Below, in pieces: positions 7,537 to 14,381 of a stretch of 14,813 nucleotides of DNA. Location of the stretch: positions 1 to 14,813 of the forward strand of contig DJWC01000117.1 in the NCBI GenBank assembly GCA_002441445.1, in the 5' to 3' direction. Numbering within the stretch: the stretch's first letter is position 1; every line of letters begins with the position of its first letter. A program made the translations under genes and the position numbers. This DNA comes from Pusillimonas sp. UBA6240 (GTDB taxonomy: Bacteria > Pseudomonadota > Gammaproteobacteria > Burkholderiales > Burkholderiaceae_B). Below the pieces are notes generated by a model. The model ran no database searches and was not told where the DNA came from. It saw only the letters and a list, made by a program, of their open reading frames with translations.

Positions 7537-8690
7537 CAGGCGGCCCTCCCCAGTTCAACGGCTAGGTCCATGGCTTTCTCCAGATCGGGTTCTATCCATA
7601 TCCGGCCGGCACGCCCTTGCAGAACGGCGCGGGCGCGCTCCTCGTTATTGCCGATCAGGCGCGCGACGATGGGCAAGTTCCAGTCCGGCGACTGATCCAG
7701 CGCCTTGGCCAGCGTCAGGGCGAACTCTTCCAGGTCGGTGATGCCCGCGAACACATTGATCAGGACGACGCGCAGCCCGCTCGCCTTTTTCAGCCACCCG
7801 AACATCGTCAGCAGCCGCGCGGGATCGCCGCGCATCTGTCCCGTGCGGACGTCGGCGAAATTGAATGGCCGCGCCCCGCGCGCAATCAGCTCATCCAGCA
7901 GCATCATCGACAAGCCGGCTCCGGTGGTGATCAGGCCGATGCTGCCTTGCGCATCGATCTCGATGAAGTCGAAATCCTCTTGTATCTTCCGCCAGGCGTC
8001 CGGGTACCAAGCCTGGTGCTCGCGCAGCATGTCCATCAAGCCGGGAGTTCTTTCCATGGCGTTGAGGTCGATGACCACTTTTGCGTCGCCCGCCAGAACC
8101 CGGCCGCCGGCATCGACGAACAAGGGGTTGATCTCCGCCACCAGCAGCCCCAGTTCGAAGAACATCGCCCCCAGCTTCCGGGCGCACGCGACAATGGGTT
8201 CCGCGTTTTCATCTTCTATCCATGCGGATAGTTTTTCCAGCGCCTGGTCGAACAAGCCGCGATCCAGAGCCATGGCCTCCTGAAACACCTTGCCTTCTTC
8301 CTTGGCGACCGACTCGATGTCCACGCCGCCTTCGCGGGAATACATCAAGCGGATGCCGCCCCTGCCCGGGTCGACCACCACCGCCAGATAATGCTCCTGG
8401 CCGCTTACGGCTTGTTCGACGAGGCAGGCCTTGATCTCGTGGCCCTTGAGCCTGCCGCCCAGCATGGCCCGCACCGCCGCGCGCACTTCCCGCTCACTGG
8501 ACGCGCGCACGATGCCGCCCGCCTTTCCGCGCCCTCCCACCGGCACCTGGGCCTTCACGATCCACTGGCCGGCTCCAGCGCCGCTCAGCGGTCCGCATTC
8601 GTCCTCGGCGCTCTCCATCAGGAAGGAAGGCGCCACCGGAATGCCGTGCGCTTTGAATAACTCCTTACCATCCGACTCGATCAACAGCAA
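7536..8690 (-). CDS. Succinyl-CoA-synthetase-like acid-CoA ligase, beta subunit (ATP-grasp)
   Basis: The predicted protein has 384 residues, close to SucC in length. The N-terminal ATP-grasp domain contains GKELFKAHGIPVAPS and the nucleotide loop VKAQVPVGGRGKAGG (45-59); EINPL at 186-190 carries metal-binding residues. The C-terminal ligase domain has TTGAGLSMMLLDE and the segment FADVRTGQ (278-285). The latter aligns with LDVGGGA of true SucC; a further block reads NVFAGITD in place of NIFGGIMRCD. These differences lie near the acid/phosphohistidine site and hint at another substrate. The start is TTG at 8690 with AGGAG 6 nt upstream; no better ATG is in frame, and the SucC N-terminus begins right there. 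It sits 55 nt after the aldehyde dehydrogenase gene and overlaps the alpha gene by one base. Confidence 0.88.
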   Translation of the reverse strand: MLLIESDGKELFKAHGIPVAPSFLMESAEDECGPLSGAGAGQWIVKAQVPVGGRGKAGGIVRASSEREVRAAVRAMLGGRLKGHEIKACLVEQAVSGQEHYLAVVVDPGRGGIRLMYSREGGVDIESVAKEEGKVFQEAMALDRGLFDQALEKLSAWIEDENAEPIVACARKLGAMFFELGLLVAEINPLFVDAGGRVLAGDAKVVIDLNAMERTPGLMDMLREHQAWYPDAWRKIQEDFDFIEIDAQGSIGLITTGAGLSMMLLDELIARGARPFNFADVRTGQMRGDPARLLTMFGWLKKASGLRVVLINVFAGITDLEEFALTLAKALDQSPDWNLPIVARLIGNNEERARAVLQGRAGRIWIEPDLEKAMDLAVELGRAA

Positions 8691-8696
8691 CGCGAT

Positions 8697-8701
8697 CTCC
8701 T
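8697..8701 (-). promoter_or_regulatory. Ribosome binding site deciding the TTG start of the ligase beta gene
   Basis: The minus strand reads AGGAG, then 6 nt, then TTG at 8690-8688. This supports a non-ATG start for the beta subunit. Confidence 0.6.
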
Positions 8702-8745
8702 GTCTATGAAATATATCGGGCGCGCGCGGCGCCTCTCAAAGCTTC

Positions 8746-10164
8746 TCAAACATTGAAAAGGACGAATTTTTCCTCGGTCATATCGCGGATGGCGTATTTC
8801 GGCCCTTCGCGGCCCACGCCGCTGGACTTGATGCCGCCATAAGGCGCCTGGTCGGAACGCCAGGTAGAGGTGCCGTTCACGATCACCCCGCCCATTTCCA
8901 GATTGCGCACCAGGGAAATGGCCGTTCTCATCGATTCGGTGAAGACGCCCGCCTGCAAGCCGAACGGCCCTTCATTGATCTGCTCGACCACGCTATCCAG
9001 GGAAGAGAAAGGAAGAATGTTGACCACCGGGCCGAAAATTTCGCCCGTGACGGCTGCGCAGTCCACAGGGGTGCCCATCAACACAGTGGGCGTGAACAAA
9101 GCGCCTTGGCGCGCGCCCCCGGCCAGCACGGCCGCACCTGCCTGGCGCGCCGCGGCGACCAGGCCTTCGATGCGCTCCGCCGCATCGGCGGAAATCACGG
9201 GCCCCACTATCGTCGCCGGATCTCCGGGATCGCCCAGGCGCAAGGCCTGCACTTCGCCGACCAAGGTGGATTTGAAATCCTGCACGCAGGCTTCGTGCAC
9301 CCAGACGTTCTGTACGGAAATGCAGCTCTGCCCCGCCAGCCGCATGGCGTTGCGGGCGCATTGCCGGGCTGCTTCCGCCACATCGGCATCCCGGCAGACT
9401 ATGGTGTTGCCGTTGCCGCCAAGCTCCAGGGCCACGCGGCGCATGCCCGCGTTCCGCTTGATCCGCTCGCCCACCGCCGTAGAGCCCGTGAACGAAATGA
9501 AACTGACGCGAAGGTCGTCGACCAGGGTCTCGCCCGCGGAAAAGCCGTAGATCACATTCAGCCAGCCCGGCGGAATACCCGCCGCGGCAAGCGCCTGCAC
9601 GTATCGATGCACCGTGGCCGAGGCCTGCGGCGCCGGCTTGAGCACCACCGTATTGCCGGCAGCCAGCGCGGGCCCTATCTTGTGCGAGCAAAGATTGAGG
9701 GGCGCATTGAAAGGCGTGATGGCCGCGACCACGCCCACCGGCACCCGCAGGGTCAGGCCTATTTTGTGCGCGCCGTTCGCCGACGACTCCAGCGGAATCT
9801 GTTCGCCCGCTATGCGTATGGCTTCTTCCGCGGACAGTTCCAGCGTGCCCGCGCTGCGTTCGACTTCCGTCAGCGAGTCCGATACCGGCTTGCCGGTCTC
9901 CGCAGTCATGACGGCGGCAATGTCCCCGGCATGGCCGCGTATGGACGCCGCCATACGGCGCAGCAGCGCGGCGCGCTCGAAACCGGGCGTGCCCGCAGCC
10001 TGCTTGCGGCGGGCATGCGCGGCCGCGACGGCCGCATCGACCAGGGCTGCGTCGCTGTCCACGACTTCAGCATAGACTTGCCCGCTGTATGGGTCCACGG
10101 TGGCGAAACCGGCGGCGTCCGCCCGAAACCGGCCGTCGATATAGGGTTGAACGGTTGCTGTCAT
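8746..10164 (-). CDS. NAD(P)-dependent aldehyde dehydrogenase
   Basis: The predicted protein has 472 residues and carries the full set of aldehyde dehydrogenase marks. ITPFNAPLNL gives N152 of the oxyanion hole, VLKPAP gives K176 for cofactor binding, and FTGSTAVGERI is the GxxxxG loop (227-232). E247 in LELGGN and the catalytic C281 in GQSCISVQ complete the active site, and EIFGPVV and the C-terminal YGGIKSSGVGREG are also present. The ITPFNAPLNL style resembles lactaldehyde, phosphonoacetaldehyde and semialdehyde dehydrogenases, but the substrate cannot be read from the sequence. ATG 10164 with AGAGG upstream is preferred; a longer open frame to 10359 only overlaps the upstream gene and lacks family similarity. 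It is 25 nt after the acyl-CoA dehydrogenase gene. Inference: it oxidises an aldehyde produced by the ThDP enzyme to the acid used by the CoA ligase. Confidence 0.93.
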   Translation of the reverse strand: MTATVQPYIDGRFRADAAGFATVDPYSGQVYAEVVDSDAALVDAAVAAAHARRKQAAGTPGFERAALLRRMAASIRGHAGDIAAVMTAETGKPVSDSLTEVERSAGTLELSAEEAIRIAGEQIPLESSANGAHKIGLTLRVPVGVVAAITPFNAPLNLCSHKIGPALAAGNTVVLKPAPQASATVHRYVQALAAAGIPPGWLNVIYGFSAGETLVDDLRVSFISFTGSTAVGERIKRNAGMRRVALELGGNGNTIVCRDADVAEAARQCARNAMRLAGQSCISVQNVWVHEACVQDFKSTLVGEVQALRLGDPGDPATIVGPVISADAAERIEGLVAAARQAGAAVLAGGARQGALFTPTVLMGTPVDCAAVTGEIFGPVVNILPFSSLDSVVEQINEGPFGLQAGVFTESMRTAISLVRNLEMGGVIVNGTSTWRSDQAPYGGIKSSGVGREGPKYAIRDMTEEKFVLFNV

Positions 10165-10189
10165 AGATAATGCCTCTGTAGCGGGGTGA

Positions 10190-11356
10190 TCAGAAGTACC
10201 CCATGCCCAACACGCCGTCTGCCTCATCGTCCCCCGACACCAGGCGCCTGCCGACCAGATCCCGCAGCGTTTCCGAGGCGCCGCCGCCCAAGGTGCCGTA
10301 GCGGGCGCCCCGGTACAGGCGGGAAACCGCATATTCGTCGGTGAACCCATAGCCGCCATGCAATTGCAAGGCTTCGCTGGTCACGCGTATGGCCATTTCG
10401 TTGTTGAATACTTTGGACACGGCTGCGAAGAAAGGATCGGGGAAGGGATTGGCCGTGGCGCAGGCGCGGTACAGCAGGCCGCGCCCCGCCTCGATGTCCT
10501 TGTACATGTCCGCGATTTTCCAGCGTATGCCTTGCAGGTCGGCCACCTTGCCGCCAAACAGGCCGCGCTCTTTCACATAGCCGACAGCCTCTTCGTAAGC
10601 CCCTTCGGCCAGGCCGAGCGAAATGCTGGGGTTGAGGCAGCGCTGGGTATTGAACGCCGTCAGCAGCTTTTTGAAGCCGTCTTGCCGGATCACGAGATTT
10701 TCCTGGGGAAGCTCGCAGTCATTGAACTGCACCTCGTGCAGATTTTCCCCGCCCATCGTGTGGTAGGTGCCGGTCACTTCCAGCCCTGGGGTGCCTTGCT
10801 CGACCAGGACGCAGCCTATGCCGTCGCGCCCCGGCGTGCCGTTGATGCGGGTGAACACCACGAAGACGCCGGCCTCCGGCGCGCGGCTGATCAGCGTCTT
10901 GGTGCCGTTCAGCACCAGCCTGCCGTCCTTCTCCACTGTGTTGGTTTTGTAGTTGGCGACATCGGTGCCGGCATGCGGTTCGGTCATGCATATGGCCAGT
11001 ATGCATTCGCCGGTGCACACTTTGGGCAGAATGCGTTCCTTCATGGACTCGGGCGCGTAGGCCGCTATCACGCGCGTCTGCACGCCCGCCTCGCCCAGCA
11101 CCGCCATGGCGGTCACATAGCAGACCTTCGCGATTTCTTCGAGGATGAGAGCGGTATCCAGCACCGGCAGGCCCAAGCCGCCGTACTCCTCGGGAACCGT
11201 CATGCCCAATACGCCGAGGTCGGCCAACTGCCTCATGTTTTCCCAGGGAAAAGTGCCGTCCATATATTGCAGCGCACGCCCCTTGAATTCCTTCTGGGCC
11301 AGTTCGCGCACTGCATGGATCATATTCCGTTGATCGTCGGTGATTTGGAAATTCAT
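10190..11356 (-). CDS. Acyl-CoA dehydrogenase-family flavoprotein with atypical active site
   Basis: The predicted protein has 388 residues with the acyl-CoA dehydrogenase layout. The N-terminal helical domain starts MNFQITDDQRNM. FAD-site signature ICMTEPHAGTDVA lies at about 122-134, followed by a beta domain with the KTLIS block, then a C-terminal helical domain with GYVKERGLFGGKVADLQ and LQLHGGYGFTDEYAVSRLYRGAR. The usual catalytic Glu positions do not hold Glu. The YEGT-type site reads LGGGASE (Gly at 358), and the alternative helix-G site (E in isovaleryl- or long-chain enzymes) is Q238 in NTQR. The reaction may thus differ from plain alpha,beta-dehydrogenation, or use another base. It is the first gene of the operon, divergent from the LysR gene. 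ATG 11356 fits the family N-terminus, though its ribosome site is weak. Confidence 0.9.
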   Translation of the reverse strand: MNFQITDDQRNMIHAVRELAQKEFKGRALQYMDGTFPWENMRQLADLGVLGMTVPEEYGGLGLPVLDTALILEEIAKVCYVTAMAVLGEAGVQTRVIAAYAPESMKERILPKVCTGECILAICMTEPHAGTDVANYKTNTVEKDGRLVLNGTKTLISRAPEAGVFVVFTRINGTPGRDGIGCVLVEQGTPGLEVTGTYHTMGGENLHEVQFNDCELPQENLVIRQDGFKKLLTAFNTQRCLNPSISLGLAEGAYEEAVGYVKERGLFGGKVADLQGIRWKIADMYKDIEAGRGLLYRACATANPFPDPFFAAVSKVFNNEMAIRVTSEALQLHGGYGFTDEYAVSRLYRGARYGTLGGGASETLRDLVGRRLVSGDDEADGVLGMGYF

Positions 11357-11394
11357 CGTAAAAGCGTCTCTGTGTAGGAGTTTGCAGAATATCC

Positions 11395-11400
11395 ATTACA
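11395..11400 (-). promoter_or_regulatory. Candidate -10 box of the nine-gene operon
   Basis: The minus strand reads TGTAAT, 38 nt upstream of the first gene's ATG. No good -35 hexamer stands 16-18 nt upstream. Instead the LysR-type dyad lies where the -35 would be, as is common for activator-dependent promoters. Confidence 0.3.
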
Positions 11401-11406
11401 GTGGCG

Positions 11407-11441
11407 CTAATCTATCGACGATTTATATAGCCTACCCTAAT
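11407..11441. promoter_or_regulatory. Candidate LysR-type operator in the divergent promoter region
   Basis: Two features lie in the middle of the 169-nt gap between the divergent regulator and operon. One is the dyad CTAT-N11-ATAG (11412-11430), which satisfies the classical LysR T-N11-A rule with 4-bp arms. The other is a pair of CTAAT elements at 11407-11411 and 11437-11441, exactly 30 bp apart. CTAAT is the core described for GcvA binding, and the regulator encoded next door is of the GcvA type. The site probably serves both autoregulation and operon activation. Confidence 0.55.
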
Positions 11442-11525
11442 ATTTTCGTTCATCGCCCCGCCTTGCCGCCCAGCGGGAAGGGGCATGATACGGCACAATA
11501 AGCAGCCCCACTGGACGATGTCATC

Positions 11526-12416
11526 ATGAAGTCGATTCCCCCCTTGAATCCCTTGCGCGCATTCGAAGCTTCGGCAAGAACCGGCAGCATCAGCAAAGCG
11601 GCTGAAGAGCTGCACGTGACGCCGACCGCCATCAGCCGCCACGTGAAAACCCTGGAAGACTATCTCGAAGTGGCGCTCTTCCATAGGCGGCCGTCGTCCC
11701 TGGAATTGACGCCGGCGGGCCGGACATATGCGATCAGCCTGAGCCGGGCCTTCGAAGAGATTTCCCGCGCCACTAAGAACCTGAAGTCCTCGTCGAAAGA
11801 ACTGCATTTATCCGTACGGTCCTATACGACCTTCATGGTCAAGTGGCTGATGCCTCGGCTGGCCACCTTCCAGCTCGAATATCCGCAGGTGCATGTCCAG
11901 TTGAGTACGGGCTACGAGGTCGTGGATCTGGAACGGGACCGCATCGACGTCTGGATACGTTACGGCCGGGGGCATTGGCCCGGCTTTGCGATACAGCCGG
12001 TTTTCAAAGACAGAATCCGTCCCTTCGCGGCAAGCTCCTTCAGAAAAGAACTGAAAAAACCCGATGACCTGCAGAACTATGTGCTCCTGCGACATTCACG
12101 CCGTGCTGACGACTGGCGCGATTGGCTGGAGAAGGCCGGCGTGCGGATGGATCAGGACGCCAAGACCCTGGACTTCGACGATTTGGCGCTGGTCTTCGAG
12201 GCCGCCGATAGCGGGATGGGCATCGGCATAACACAGGAAGAATACTTGAAGCACGATCAATTGAAGGGGAAATTCTATTGGCCGTTCACGACCGTGCTGG
12301 AACGCGACACGGGCTATTTTGCGCTGGCCTCTTTGCGGCACGAAGAGAACCCGGCCGTAGGGCTTTTTCTGGACTGGCTGGGCAACATCAGCGCTGCAGG
12401 CGTATTGCAGCCCTAG
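11526..12416 (+). CDS. LysR-family transcriptional regulator, GcvA type
   Basis: The predicted protein has 296 residues. The N-terminal winged helix-turn-helix covers about residues 7-66, with the recognition region SISKAAEELHVTPTAISRHV. The effector-binding domain begins near residue 90 with SYTTFMVKWLMPRLATFQLEYP and contains the GcvA-subfamily block DVWIRYGRGHWPGF. The gene diverges from the nine-gene operon, the classical arrangement for a LysR activator of a catabolic operon, and the shared gap holds a matching candidate operator. The inducer is presumably the pathway substrate or an intermediate, but nothing in the sequence identifies it. ATG 11526 is chosen because the family N-terminus (PPLNPLRAFEA) follows directly; the ribosome site is weak. 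Confidence 0.93.
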   Translation: MKSIPPLNPLRAFEASARTGSISKAAEELHVTPTAISRHVKTLEDYLEVALFHRRPSSLELTPAGRTYAISLSRAFEEISRATKNLKSSSKELHLSVRSYTTFMVKWLMPRLATFQLEYPQVHVQLSTGYEVVDLERDRIDVWIRYGRGHWPGFAIQPVFKDRIRPFAASSFRKELKKPDDLQNYVLLRHSRRADDWRDWLEKAGVRMDQDAKTLDFDDLALVFEAADSGMGIGITQEEYLKHDQLKGKFYWPFTTVLERDTGYFALASLRHEENPAVGLFLDWLGNISAAGVLQP

Positions 12417-12430
12417 CGGGGTAGGCCGGC

Positions 12431-12512
12431 GCGGCATGCGCTGCGTTCGCAGCCGCATTCCGTATGCGCAGCTTACGGCGGGCGGCATGCGGCCGGTGAT
12501 ATGCGGCATGCG
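12431..12512. repeat. Three copies of GCGGCATGCG plus small hairpins in a convergent gap
   Basis: The 126-nt region between the convergent lysR and sorB stops holds GCGGCATGCG at 12431-12440, 12482-12491 and 12503-12512. It also has a stem GCTGCG-TT-CGCAGC (12440-12453) and CCGTA...TACGG (12460-12478). These may act as a bidirectional stop for transcription, but no U-run is visible. Function unproven. Confidence 0.4.
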
Positions 12513-12542
12513 GCGTTCGCGCCCCGCCGCAGCTTGCTGCTG

Positions 12543-12884
12543 TTACTTCCCCCCGCCCGTGGCGTGCACCACGTAGGCGGCGACGGCTTCGCGCGATGCT
12601 TCGTCCAGCGTGTTGGCGAACGATGGCATGCTGCCCGCGCCGTCCACCAGCACTTTCTTTACCCTTTCCAGGTCGGGCTTGAGTTCGTCCAGGTCGGGCC
12701 CGATGGCGCCGGTCGAGCCCGCGTCCTGCAGCGTATGGCACAAGGCACAGGCCGGCACCGCGCCGGTCGTGAACAGCGTCTTGCCCTTTTCCAGCGTCGC
12801 CGCATCCGGCTCCGAGGCCCAGGCGGCGCCGGCCAGGCTCAGCAGCAGCAAACCGGCCATGCTGGATAACGGGAGATATTTCAT
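12543..12884 (-). CDS. sorB: Small periplasmic c-type cytochrome, SorB-like
   Basis: The predicted protein has 113 residues. Residues 1-23 form a Sec signal peptide (MKYLPLSSMAGLLLLSLAGA and a likely cut after AWA). One haem-c site, CALCH, lies at 46-50, and the probable axial Met is M86 in GSMPSF, within a typical class I cytochrome c pattern (IGPDLDEL before it, AVAAYVVHA after it). It sits directly downstream of the molybdenum enzyme gene on the same strand. This matches the sorAB pair, in which SorB takes electrons from sulfite oxidation and passes them to the respiratory chain. ATG 12884, with AGAGGA 7 nt upstream, is chosen over an ATG at 12941, which would add a non-signal extension running into the intercistronic hairpins. 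Confidence 0.85.
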   Translation of the reverse strand: MKYLPLSSMAGLLLLSLAGAAWASEPDAATLEKGKTLFTTGAVPACALCHTLQDAGSTGAIGPDLDELKPDLERVKKVLVDGAGSMPSFANTLDEASREAVAAYVVHATGGGK

Positions 12885-12907
12885 TTTCACTTCCTCTGGA
12901 AATAATG

Positions 12908-12926
12908 ATGCCCCGCTTAGGGGCAT
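12908..12926. other. Hairpin upstream of sorB
   Basis: ATGCCCC (12908-12914) and GGGGCAT (12920-12926) form a perfect 7-bp stem around the loop GCTTA, 10 nt upstream of the sorB ribosome site. It may shape translation or stability of the sorB part of the message. Confidence 0.5.
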
Positions 12927-12941
12927 TGAAGTTCGATGCAA

Positions 12942-12975
12942 GCGAGACGGCCCGGCGGCGCCGGGGCCGTCTCGC
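12942..12975. other. Strong 12-bp intercistronic stem-loop between sorA and sorB
   Basis: GCGAGACGGCCC (12942-12953) and GGGCCGTCTCGC (12964-12975) are perfect inverted repeats around a 10-nt GC-rich loop. The stem lies 17 nt after the sorA stop. No U-run follows on the minus strand, so it is more like an mRNA-stabilising or attenuating structure than a classical terminator. It could set a different SorA:SorB ratio. Confidence 0.6.
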
Positions 12976-12992
12976 AGATGCGGCCCCGCCGT

Positions 12993-14231
12993 TCAAGCGA
13001 CCTTGATTTCGACCATATGATCGCGCCAGCTATTGTTGATATAGCCGCGGTTGTTTTCCAGGCGCTCTTCGGGCTGGGACTTGCCGTCGGCGTTGGTGCA
13101 GCGGCTGGCCAATTGGTGCGTGCCCGGCTCCAGTTTTGCGGACAGGACGAATTCGCGCCAGGCATAGGGACCCAGGTCGGGGCCGACGAACTGCGCCTTT
13201 TGCCAGTCCTTGCCGCCGTTCACCGATACTTCGATGGACGTGGCGGCGGACATGCCGCCCATGGCCACACCGCTGATCTGCACCTGGCCGGCCTTGACCG
13301 TTTTGCCGGGGTCGGACGGGTAGTTGATCCAGGACTTGGGCGGCATTTCCCAGATGGAGGCCTGGGTGGGGTCGCCCTTGCCGCCCACCGGCGCAAAACG
13401 GTAGCCGGTCTGCTGGATTTTCGCCGGCGACTGTTCCTTGGTGAAGGCGAGATGCTTGATGTACTTGACGGAGTTGACGCCGGTATAGCCCGGTATGACG
13501 AGGCGCAGGGGACCGCCATGCGCCAGTGGCAGGGGCTGGCCGTTGATTTCCCAGGCCAGAATCGCGTCCTTGACCGCGGAAACCGGCACGGAACGCTCGA
13601 CCATGACGTCCTTCGCATCTATGCCCGCGGGGATTTCCTCGCCGCCGGTGCCGGTCATGTAGACCATCCCATCGGCCATGCCGCCCACCGCGTCCAGGAC
13701 CGCCTTCACCGGCACGCCGGTGAAGATGACGCAGCCGGCCGCGCCGACCGTCCATTGCGTGCCGCTGGGCTTGCTGGGGAACCAGGCGCGGCCATTGCCG
13801 GAGCACTGCAGCACCATGGGCACGGCCGCCAGGCCCAATGTCTTCAGTTCGGCGACGGTGAAGCTGCGCGGCTTGCCCACGCCGCTGACTTCCAGCTTCC
13901 AGCTATCCGGATCCTTGACGATATTCTCCGATGGCGGGGAAATATTGTTGCGCACGAACAGGCGATTGGTCGGCGTGATGACGCCGGACCCGAATGCCGT
14001 GCGCTTGGTTTCTATCGTATTGGCGCTATGGACGATGAGACTGTCGGCGTCTTTCCAGGCGGCATAGGCGGGCAGTGGCTTGGCGGCCGGCGCACCGGCG
14101 GCCGCCGGGGCTGCCGCAGCCGGAGCGCTGGCCGCATGGGCGCGAGCCACGTGTCCCAGCCCAGCCAGGGCGACGATGCCGCCCGTCGACGCCAGCATGC
14201 GGCGGCGCCCGGAATTGTCGAGTTGTTCCAT
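12993..14231 (-). CDS. sorA: Periplasmic molybdenum sulfite dehydrogenase, SorA-like
   Basis: The predicted protein has 412 residues of the sulfite-oxidase family. The N-terminus has a twin-arginine signal (SGRRRMLASTGG, then a hydrophobic stretch to about residue 33) for export in folded form with the molybdopterin cofactor. An Ala/Pro-rich linker follows at about 34-54. The cofactor Cys is C143 in LQCSGNGR, and HGGPLRLVIPGYTGVNSVKYIKH (about 238-260) is the usual second motif. A C-terminal dimerisation domain follows from about 290. The sorB-like cytochrome downstream supports sulfite dehydrogenase (sulfite + water to sulfate + two electrons to cytochrome c). One active-site residue seems changed: FVRNN at 92-96 has Asn where a His is expected. 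A strong ribosome site AAGGAGG sits 4 nt before ATG 14231. SoxC is an alternative call, but no sox genes are nearby. Confidence 0.88.
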   Translation of the reverse strand: MEQLDNSGRRRMLASTGGIVALAGLGHVARAHAASAPAAAAPAAAGAPAAKPLPAYAAWKDADSLIVHSANTIETKRTAFGSGVITPTNRLFVRNNISPPSENIVKDPDSWKLEVSGVGKPRSFTVAELKTLGLAAVPMVLQCSGNGRAWFPSKPSGTQWTVGAAGCVIFTGVPVKAVLDAVGGMADGMVYMTGTGGEEIPAGIDAKDVMVERSVPVSAVKDAILAWEINGQPLPLAHGGPLRLVIPGYTGVNSVKYIKHLAFTKEQSPAKIQQTGYRFAPVGGKGDPTQASIWEMPPKSWINYPSDPGKTVKAGQVQISGVAMGGMSAATSIEVSVNGGKDWQKAQFVGPDLGPYAWREFVLSAKLEPGTHQLASRCTNADGKSQPEERLENNRGYINNSWRDHMVEIKVA

Positions 14232-14295
14232 GTTTCCTCCTTGTTATGGCGCCGCGGACGGCGCAAAGACCTTCATCTCGTACGGGGGTCCAAGG

Positions 14296-14324
14296 ATTAT
14301 ATAGACAAAATTGATGCAGATTAA
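14296..14324 (-). promoter_or_regulatory. Candidate sorA promoter
   Basis: The minus strand carries a perfect -10 TATAAT (14296-14301), with TTAATC (14319-14324) 17 nt upstream as a weak -35. The region is clearly AT-rich against a GC-rich background. A 5' leader of about 55-60 nt would precede sorA. Confidence 0.5.
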
Positions 14325-14381
14325 CTTTTTGGGCATTAAGAATTTTAAAAATCAAAACAAATCATACAAAAAAGCGAGATA

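Noticed and set aside
9106..10170. + strand open frame (354 codons) opposite the aldehyde dehydrogenase
   Set aside because: Antisense shadow of a gene with all catalytic motifs intact.
10165..10359. N-terminal extension of the aldehyde dehydrogenase to 10359
   Set aside because: It overlaps the upstream gene, reads as low-quality Cys/Trp/Arg-rich sequence, and the ATG at 10164 has AGAGG in front and fits the family start.
12936..14324. Long + strand open frame (462 codons) opposite sorA
   Set aside because: It mirrors the sorA reading frame, is rich in His/Arg/Gly as antisense frames of GC-rich genes are, and has no motif.
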